Shown in pieces: positions 32,938-38,033 of a DNA stretch of 38,033 bases. The notes beneath the pieces are model-generated. The model had not been told where the DNA came from. It did not search any database and saw only the letters and a program-made list of their open reading frames with translations. How positions within the stretch are numbered: the stretch's first letter is position 1; the number at the start of each line of letters is the position of its first letter. The stretch lies in NCBI GenBank assembly GCA_964458015.1, contig CAYWGR010000031.1, forward strand, positions 1-38,033. The letters run 5' to 3'. Origin of the DNA: CAYWGR01 sp964458015. Lineage in GTDB: Bacteria > Planctomycetota > Planctomycetia > Pirellulales > Thermoguttaceae. The position numbers and the translations under genes were made by a program.

Positions 32938-33561
32938 TTACTTCTGACTCTGTTGGTAGATTGCTTCGATCAGGCTCTGTACGTCCTTGAACTTCTTCTT
33001 CGACCCCAGAGCTGTATCGAGCAAACGCCGGGCTTCGCTTTCTCCATGCCCCAAGGTACGGAGCACTTCGTAGGTTTCCGAGACAATGTCGGGTTCAACC
33101 TCGGCCGCGTGCGGCTCGATGCTTGCCACCATCAAGGCGAACTTGGGCACTTTGCGGCGCAATTTGGCAATGATCCGCTCCGACATCGCCGGTCCGATGC
33201 CCGGCAAGGAAGCCAAAAGCTTGGCATCTTGCTCCTCGATGGCCGTGGCTACTTCTTTCACAGGCCGAACCATCGCCCGAAGGGCTTTTTTCACCCCGAC
33301 GCCATCCACCGAGCAGAACAGCTCGAAAAATTCCCGCTCCACCTCGCTCAGGAACCCGATCAGCCGGGGGGTCATGCGACCTTGCATCGGATTGCCTTCC
33401 AGATATTCAATCGTGTGAAGGGTGATCGTCTGATTTTGTTCCGTCTGTAACTGCCGCCGATTAAACTCGGGGATCAAGACCTCGTATTCAAAGGCGTCGA
33501 TCTTCAGCGTCAAAGCGTCGTCGTGCAAAGCAACCAGTTGGCCGGTGATTTTGGTGATCAT
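32938..33561 (-). CDS. ruvA: Holliday junction branch migration protein RuvA
   Basis: The protein has 207 residues. RuvA holds the four-way junction while RuvB drives branch migration. The N-terminal OB fold (MITKITGQLVALHDDALTLKIDAFEYEVLIP) and the helix-hairpin-helix pair (LFCSVDGVGVKKALRAM and LASLPGIGPAMSERIIAKLRRK) are clear. The C-terminal RuvB-binding helix domain ends with GHGESEARRLLDTAL. ruvC is upstream on the same strand, but ruvB is not in the window. A heptamer array fills the gap to ruvC and no Shine-Dalgarno sequence precedes the ATG. Confidence 0.96.
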   Translation of the reverse strand: MITKITGQLVALHDDALTLKIDAFEYEVLIPEFNRRQLQTEQNQTITLHTIEYLEGNPMQGRMTPRLIGFLSEVEREFFELFCSVDGVGVKKALRAMVRPVKEVATAIEEQDAKLLASLPGIGPAMSERIIAKLRRKVPKFALMVASIEPHAAEVEPDIVSETYEVLRTLGHGESEARRLLDTALGSKKKFKDVQSLIEAIYQQSQK

Positions 33562-33567
33562 GGAAGT

Positions 33568-33661
33568 AGTGGTTAGTGGCTAGTGAGGGATTAGGGATTA
33601 GGAGCAAGGGAATTGGAATTTGTTACACTAGCCACTGACCACTGGCCACTGGCCACTTTCT
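33568..33661. repeat. 7-bp-periodic inverted array between ruvC and ruvA
   Basis: Left half: eight heptamers in phase from 33568, for example AGTGGTT, AGTGGCT, then GATTAGG twice. Right half: ACTAGCC, ACTGACC, ACTGGCC, ACTGGCC, ACTTTCT (33627-33661). A 17-base segment of the left matches the complement of the right in 16 positions. The halves are offset by 59 bases, so they are not in the same phase. Confidence 0.85.
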
Positions 33662-33681
33662 TCTCACTCTCCCCTCTACTC

Positions 33682-34182
33682 TCACCTCTCTCCCGTCGTA
33701 AGTTTGTCCTTTAGATAATAATGACACAACGCAATGGCAAGGGCATCAGCTATGTCGGGAGGGTCAGGCACGGCGGCCAAGGACAACTCGCGCTGGATGG
33801 CCCGTTGCACTTGCGACTTAGGCGCTCGGCCGTTACCGGTTAAAATTCGTTTGATTTGTGTGGCGGAATAATGCGAGACCGGAATGCCCGCCTGGGCCGC
33901 TGCCAGACAGATCACGCCTCGGGCATGGCCCATTAAAATTGCCGTGCGCGGCCGTGCGTAGTGCGAATACAACTCTTCAATCGCCAACACCTCGGGATGC
34001 AGCGAGGCAATCACATCGGCGACGCCCTCGTGGATTTCGACCAACCGTTTGGTGAGCGATCCTTTGGATTTACCCCGAACCACGCCCGCCTCACAAAGCC
34101 GCAAGCGGTTGCCGTCGATTTCCAACACCCCATAGCCGGTGATGTTCAAGCCGGGGTCAATACCGAGGATGCGAAGGGGCAT
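33682..34182 (-). CDS. ruvC: Crossover junction endodeoxyribonuclease RuvC
   Basis: The product is a 166-residue nuclease that resolves Holliday junctions. The acidic active-site residues are in place: Asp9 (ILGIDPG), Glu69/Glu70 (AIEELYS), and Asp143 and Asp146 (PPDIADALAIALCH). The frame is open upstream to 34335, but the family start MPLRILGIDPG is at 34182, and the upstream part encodes a hydrophobic run with no homology that I can see. No clear ribosome site is visible because an A-rich stretch precedes the ATG. ruvA follows after the heptamer array. Confidence 0.95.
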   Translation of the reverse strand: MPLRILGIDPGLNITGYGVLEIDGNRLRLCEAGVVRGKSKGSLTKRLVEIHEGVADVIASLHPEVLAIEELYSHYARPRTAILMGHARGVICLAAAQAGIPVSHYSATQIKRILTGNGRAPKSQVQRAIQRELSLAAVPDPPDIADALAIALCHYYLKDKLTTGER

Positions 34183-34196
34183 ATTAAAAAAAAGAA

Positions 34197-34236
34197 ACCA
34201 CGGCCAAAGACAGATAAACACGGATTCACGAACGAA
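34197..34236. repeat. Short decamer-like repeat before ruvC
   Basis: Four 10-base units can be read, with AACACGGATT and AAGACAGATA the clearest. Words of the form ACACGGATA recur in planctomycete and verrucomicrobial intergenic DNA as far as I recall. It is a different period from the heptamer arrays and the evidence is thin. Confidence 0.35.
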
Positions 34237-34291
34237 GATGATTGGCAGTAGCGTCGTATTCTTAGATGTGAGAATGAACAGCTTGTCACAC

Positions 34292-34720
34292 TCAACATTT
34301 AGTAAAATAGAACACCACAAAGGCCACAAACTCAATAATCATGTACACAGCACTAATTTTGGCCCACCAGGGCCAGCCATTCTTGCAACGCGAAGCACGG
34401 TCGAAACCGGCGACTGTCAATAGAACGCTGCAACACCAGGACAATATCACTAGGGCAGCTCCTAAAAATGTAGCCAGCATGGCCGGCAAATTCCCACCAA
34501 CGGCTGGCCCTCCTCCCCAACCATGCTGTATGCCATCCTGCAAACCAACTGCAAATATCAGTATCCCCGAGACCGCCGAACATACAAAAACCACAAACAA
34601 ACATCCAGAAATGGCATTTTCGATACCAGGTTCCGGATGTTGCTCATCGCTGGGCTTCACTACTTTCAACGCCTCAACTCTTCCTATTGTCCAGTAGACA
34701 GACTGACTCGAAGCATCCAT
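34292..34720 (-). CDS. Hypothetical membrane protein
   Basis: The protein has 142 residues and three hydrophobic segments, about residues 37-60, 79-103 and 122-140, with a Gly-rich loop between the first two (GWGGGPAVGGN). The N-terminal 35 residues are polar and cytoplasmic by the positive-inside rule. I recognise no family. GGAGGG lies 13 bases before the ATG, a little far. Its placement between cysS and ruvC on the same strand gives no functional hint. Confidence 0.55.
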   Translation of the reverse strand: MDASSQSVYWTIGRVEALKVVKPSDEQHPEPGIENAISGCLFVVFVCSAVSGILIFAVGLQDGIQHGWGGGPAVGGNLPAMLATFLGAALVILSWCCSVLLTVAGFDRASRCKNGWPWWAKISAVYMIIEFVAFVVFYFTKC

Positions 34721-34809
34721 CTCTAGCAGATACCCTCCAGCTATTCTGCTAGAGGATGTGTCGCAAAGTGGTCCAAGTACCTTTGCGTTTTATCACACTC
34801 ACCTGCCGA

Positions 34810-36360
34810 TTATTTCGCTTTGACACTCCAATCCGTGCCGCCGGGGCGATCTTCGAGCAAAATGCCGATTTCGGTAAGCGTGTTGCGGATGCGGTCGGCA
34901 GTGGAAAAGTCCTTCTTCTTCCGAGCTTCGGCCCTGAGCTCGATCAGCAATTGCATCAGTTTGCCGGTCAAGTCGTCGCCGCCGCTGGGCAGTTTTTCTT
35001 CCTGCGATTTGCGGAACAAGCCCAAGGTGCCGGCCAATTCTCGCAAAACAACCGTGGCACGGCGCAAAGCGTCGATTTTTTCCGGGGTGCGTTTTCCCGG
35101 CTCTTCCAGTTTCTCGTCATCGCAGAATTTATTGAGCGCTCGGACGAGATCGAACAGCGAACCGATACCGCCGCCCGTGTTGAAATCGTCGTCCATCGCT
35201 TCAAGGAAACGCGAGCGAATCTCGGCGACCGTCTTTAGCAAAGGCTGATCGCCGGCATCATAATCGCCTTGCTTGCGCGTCGCCGGGGCAGGCAATGTGT
35301 AAAAACTTTCACCGGTAATGCGATCATATCGCTTGAAGAATCGGTAGAACGTGTCCATGCCTGTTTCGACTTCATGAAGGCGTTCTTCGCTGTAGTCGAT
35401 CGGACGGCGATATTGCGTCGAAAGGACGAAAAAGCGAATCGTTTCGCCCGAGAACTTTTTGAGCATGTCGCGAAAAGGCGCCGAGCCTTTCGACTTGCTG
35501 ATTTTGCCGGCCTCTTGAGCCGCTAAATCGCCTTCGGTAGGCCGGGTGTTGCGGCCGCCGACCTTGCCGACCTCGCTGCTGGCCTGCATCAGGCCGTTGT
35601 GCATCCAATACTTGGCCATCGGTTTCCCGTGGCAGCATTCGCTCTGGGCAACCTCATTTTCATGATGCGGGAACATCAGGTCGAGACCGCCGCCGTGGAT
35701 ATCGAACGATTCGCCGAGCAGTTTGCGGCTCATGGCCGAGCATTCGATGTGCCAGCCGGGCCGGCCGGGGCCCCAGGGGCTTGGCCACGAGGGTTCGCCG
35801 GGTTTGGCCGCCTTCCACAGCGCAAAATCGGCCCCCGCGCGTTTGCGGTCGGCCATGCCGCCGCCGTCACCCTGCATGGCTTCAACGCCTCGATGGCTTA
35901 GTTTGCCGTATTCGTCGCATTTCGAGACCTCGAAATACACGTCGCCCTGCGTTTCGTAGGCAAATCCCTTGTCGATCAACGTCTTTGTGAACTTGATGAT
36001 TTCGTCGATCGTGTCGGTGCAGCGGGGGAACTCGTCGATCACGTCAACACCCAACGCCCCAATGTTGTTCATGTAGTCGGCCGTCATCTCCTTGGCCAAC
36101 TGCGCCATCGGAATGCCGCGGCTGTTCGATTCGGCGATCAATTTGTCGTCCACGTCGGTAATGTTGACGATCAGTTTGACCTGATAGCCCGAGTAGACCA
36201 AATAACGCTTCACGGCGTCGAAAATCACGGGGCCGACCATGTGGCCGATGTGGCTGGGCTTATAGACCGTCGGGCCGCAAAGATAGATGCCGACCTTGCC
36301 CAGCTCGACCGGTTTGAATTCTTCTTTAGTACGCGAAAGAGTGTTGTAGACGCGAAGCAT
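34810..36360 (-). CDS. cysS: Cysteinyl-tRNA synthetase
   Basis: The enzyme charges tRNA-Cys. It is a class I synthetase with 516 residues, against 461 in E. coli. The HIGH motif (PTVYKPSHIGHM) is at about residues 30-41 and the KMSKS equivalent is KISKSKG. Zinc ligands include Cys28 (LCGPTVY), the Cys of WHIECSAMS, and the HHENE His and Glu. Between HNGLM and KISKSKG there is an insertion of about 25 residues (starting ASSEVGKVGG) not present in E. coli. The C-terminal anticodon-binding part is present. The gene follows ispF after a 95-bp heptamer array, and the ATG lacks a Shine-Dalgarno sequence. Confidence 0.96.
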   Translation of the reverse strand: MLRVYNTLSRTKEEFKPVELGKVGIYLCGPTVYKPSHIGHMVGPVIFDAVKRYLVYSGYQVKLIVNITDVDDKLIAESNSRGIPMAQLAKEMTADYMNNIGALGVDVIDEFPRCTDTIDEIIKFTKTLIDKGFAYETQGDVYFEVSKCDEYGKLSHRGVEAMQGDGGGMADRKRAGADFALWKAAKPGEPSWPSPWGPGRPGWHIECSAMSRKLLGESFDIHGGGLDLMFPHHENEVAQSECCHGKPMAKYWMHNGLMQASSEVGKVGGRNTRPTEGDLAAQEAGKISKSKGSAPFRDMLKKFSGETIRFFVLSTQYRRPIDYSEERLHEVETGMDTFYRFFKRYDRITGESFYTLPAPATRKQGDYDAGDQPLLKTVAEIRSRFLEAMDDDFNTGGGIGSLFDLVRALNKFCDDEKLEEPGKRTPEKIDALRRATVVLRELAGTLGLFRKSQEEKLPSGGDDLTGKLMQLLIELRAEARKKKDFSTADRIRNTLTEIGILLEDRPGGTDWSVKAK

Positions 36361-36375
36361 GGGATAAATAAAAAC

Positions 36376-36452
36376 CTAAATTCCAAAATTAAATGTTCAA
36401 TAGTCAAATTCCAAGGCATCGTCCATTGAAAATTGAACCTTGGAAATTGGAT
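36376..36452. repeat. 7-bp-periodic array between ispF and cysS
   Basis: Eleven units in one phase: the left part is CTAAATT, CCAAAAT, TAAATGT, TCAATAG, TCAAATT, CCAAGGC; the right part is ATTGAAA, ATTGAAC, CTTGGAA, ATTGGAT. The right words are approximately the complement of the left ones, and CCAAGG faces CCTTGG. Confidence 0.85.
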
Positions 36453-36455
36453 TTT

Positions 36456-36935
36456 TTACTCTTCCTTCGCCTCCAACAGTGCGACGCACTGGGCGGCAAA
36501 GGCTTCCTCGTTGCCGATCAAACCGATGCCTTCGCCGGTTTTGGCTTGAAGTCCGACGCGCTCGACCTCGATCTCGAGGATGTCGGCGATGCGCTGGCGG
36601 ATAGCTTGGCGATGCGTGAGCAACTTGGGACGCTGGGCAAAGACGATGCAGTCGATGTTGACGATTTTCCAGCCAAGGCCGGAGACGGCTTCCAAGGCGG
36701 TGGTCAACATTTCACCGGAATCACGGCCGCGGTTGTCCGGATCGGTGTCGGGAAACATGAGTCCGACGTCGCCCAAGGCAGCCGCGCCGAGCAAGGCGTC
36801 GATCACGGCGTGCAACAAAGCGTCGCCGTCGCTATGGCCGATCGACTCCCGATCGTGGGGAATATCAATGCCGCCGAGGCGCAGCGGCCCACCCGGTCGC
36901 AGCCGATGCGTATCGTGTCCGATTCCAACCCGCAT
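36456..36935 (-). CDS. ispF: 2-C-methyl-D-erythritol 2,4-cyclodiphosphate synthase
   Basis: The enzyme forms the cyclic diphosphate of the non-mevalonate isoprenoid pathway. The metal site D8-x-H10 (GIGHDTHRL) and His42 (SDGDALLHAV) are visible, with HSDGDA at 34-39. LMFPDTDP and the C-terminal KTGEGIGLIGNEEAFAAQCV match the family. The frame is open to 37097, but MRVGIGHD at 36935 is the family start, giving 159 residues, the usual length. It is upstream of cysS on the same strand and may share a transcript with it. Confidence 0.95.
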   Translation of the reverse strand: MRVGIGHDTHRLRPGGPLRLGGIDIPHDRESIGHSDGDALLHAVIDALLGAAALGDVGLMFPDTDPDNRGRDSGEMLTTALEAVSGLGWKIVNIDCIVFAQRPKLLTHRQAIRQRIADILEIEVERVGLQAKTGEGIGLIGNEEAFAAQCVALLEAKEE

Positions 36936-37268
36936 TCCGTCCGTGGCTTGGTTCCTCCCTATTGGTTCGGAAGCACAAACATCCGAATTGCGGAACACCC
37001 CCCGCACACGTCTGAAAAACTGCCCGATCCCGGCAATTTTTTTCGGAGTTGTGCGTTTATTCCGAACTTGCGGGGGATTATACAGAAATCGAACCAAAGT
37101 TGGAAGTAGGGAGGGCCGAAAGCCCCCTTCCCCCGCATTGGGAGGAGCCTATAATGAAGAAGTCAGAAAATGCCGAAGCAGACCTTGTCGGCCTACAATA
37201 ACGGCCGAATCGCAGCGACCAGACCACATTTGCAAAATCCTTGATTGGTTATTTGCATTTAGGAAGTT
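36936..37268. other. Divergent region between ispF and the HtrA-like gene
   Basis: About 330 bases. It holds a GC-rich hairpin around 37106-37132 (GGGC, CGAAA, GCCC core) and a TATAAT at 37150-37155 on the plus strand without a clear -35. A 15-codon open frame at 37154-37201 is listed separately. Confidence 0.4.
37154..37201 (+). CDS. Possible 15-residue leader peptide
   Basis: A very short frame (MKKSENAEADLVGLQ, then TAA) begins with an ATG that has GGAGGAG six bases upstream, one of the best ribosome sites in the window. It ends 67 bp before the protease ATG. Composition is not that of an attenuator (no run of one amino acid). It could be a leader peptide or chance; no homology can be judged at this length. 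Confidence 0.25.
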   Translation: MKKSENAEADLVGLQ

Positions 37269-38033
37269 ATGTATCGCATCACCTTCGCTATCGCGTTGTC
37301 TTTGGGCATGATCTTCTGTCGCTCTCTCTTTGCCCAAGAGCCCCCGTCGGCGGTCGTAAACGCCGCTGCGATGGAAAAGGTGCTGGTCGAGGTCATTGCG
37401 AAGGCTGAAAAATCAGTGGTGGCAATTGCCCGGGTGCGCAAAGAGCAGGCGGGCGAGACGTTTCAGATGGAATTCAAGCCCGATCCCTTCGGGCGAAAAC
37501 CGTCGCCGCTGGCCCCGCCGCAGCCAACCGATGCGGATTTCATCCCTAATGAATACGGCACGGGCGTCGTGGTGGATCGCGCCGGATTGATTCTGACCGC
37601 CTACCACGTGCTGGGCGAGGATTCCGACTATTACGTGACCACTTCCGAGCGGAAAATCTACAAGGCCACGATCAAAGGAGCCGATCCGCGAAGCGATCTG
37701 GCTGTATTATCGATCGAAGCGGTGGATTTGTCGCCGATCATGCTAGGCAACGCTGCGGAATTGAAAAAAGGGCAAATCGTCATCAGCCTGGGCAATCCTT
37801 ACGCCATCGCCCGCGACGGCCAAGTCAGCGCGGCCTGGGGCATTGTGGCCAACCTGGGCCGCAAAGCTCCCACCATGCCGAGCGAATCCGATCCTTCCGG
37901 CCGGCCTACGCTGCACCACTATGGCACTTTAATTCAGACCGACGCCAAGCTGAACCTAGGCGCAAGCGGCGGGCCGCTGTTGAATCTGAAGGGCGAAATG
38001 GTGGGCCTTAGCGTCACCTTGGCGGCCGCCCCG
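37269..38033 (+). CDS. HtrA/DegP-like secreted serine protease (3' end outside window)
   Basis: The frame is open from the ATG at 37269 to the right edge (255 codons). A signal peptide covers about residues 1-23 (FAIALSLGMIFCRSLFA-Q). The trypsin-like fold is seen as GTGVVVDRAGLILTAYHVLGE with the catalytic His, DPRSDLAVLSIE with the Asp, and NLGASGGPLLNLKGEMVGL with the Ser (GASGGP where GNSGGP is usual). Family members degrade or refold damaged proteins in the cell envelope. The PDZ domains expected further on lie outside the window. AGGA is four bases before the ATG. Confidence 0.9.
   Translation, partial: MYRITFAIALSLGMIFCRSLFAQEPPSAVVNAAAMEKVLVEVIAKAEKSVVAIARVRKEQAGETFQMEFKPDPFGRKPSPLAPPQPTDADFIPNEYGTGVVVDRAGLILTAYHVLGEDSDYYVTTSERKIYKATIKGADPRSDLAVLSIEAVDLSPIMLGNAAELKKGQIVISLGNPYAIARDGQVSAAWGIVANLGRKAPTMPSESDPSGRPTLHHYGTLIQTDAKLNLGASGGPLLNLKGEMVGLSVTLAAAP

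Noticed and set aside
34183..34335. N-terminal extension of ruvC to 34335
   Set aside because: The extension encodes an unrelated hydrophobic run. The family start at 34182 gives the normal length and places the active-site Asp near the N-terminus.

Overview
The window is a bacterial chromosome segment that I would place in the Planctomycetota, probably Pirellulales. This is inferred from protein architecture; no 16S gene is present. The pointers are a 143-residue protein of the Verrucomicrobia/Planctomycetes-restricted family, a primary-type sigma factor with a long N-terminal helix-turn-helix extension, a protein kinase fused to a membrane segment and a PEGA-like tail, generally weak Shine-Dalgarno use, and several secreted proteins of planctomycete type.

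Layout. Positions 1-4630 hold the end of a Ser/Thr kinase gene (+), then on the minus strand a TIGR04138-type protein, a PSP1/RicT-type protein and a GNAT-like protein, then a 191-bp inverted-repeat element and a creatininase-family amidohydrolase (+). A pyruvoyl-dependent arginine decarboxylase and a small membrane protein follow on the minus strand. From about 22450 down to 5620 the minus strand carries one of the best conserved gene orders in bacteria: tRNA-Thr(UGU), tRNA-Tyr, tRNA-Gly, tRNA-Thr(GGU), tuf, tRNA-Trp, secE, nusG, rplK, rplA, rplJ, rplL, rpoB, rpoC. It continues through a secreted alpha/beta hydrolase into rpsL and rpsG and closes at a strong intrinsic terminator. fusA is not next to rpsG.

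Positions 22930-25100 are an accessory patch beside the tRNA cluster. It holds a phosphoribosyltransferase/HAD-type gene destroyed by three frameshifts and one stop, and an intact SAM-dependent methyltransferase. Beyond it lie the extended sigma factor (-), an exported protein (+), a GT-C type membrane glycosyltransferase (-), a lipoprotein secretin (-), ruvA and ruvC (-), a small membrane protein (-), cysS and ispF (-), and the start of an HtrA-like secreted protease (+) cut by the right edge.

The most striking unexplained structure is a set of degenerate 7-bp-periodic arrays filling short intergenic gaps in nine places (rpsL/rpsG, rpoB/rpoC, rplA/rplK, rplK/nusG, tRNA-Trp/tuf, two tRNA gaps, ruvA/ruvC, ispF/cysS). 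Each locus has its own heptamer, the phase is held for up to 13 units, and most arrays are built as two opposed halves. They resemble in style the short tandemly repeated repetitive heptamers of cyanobacteria. I know of no described planctomycete counterpart, but I could not search for one.
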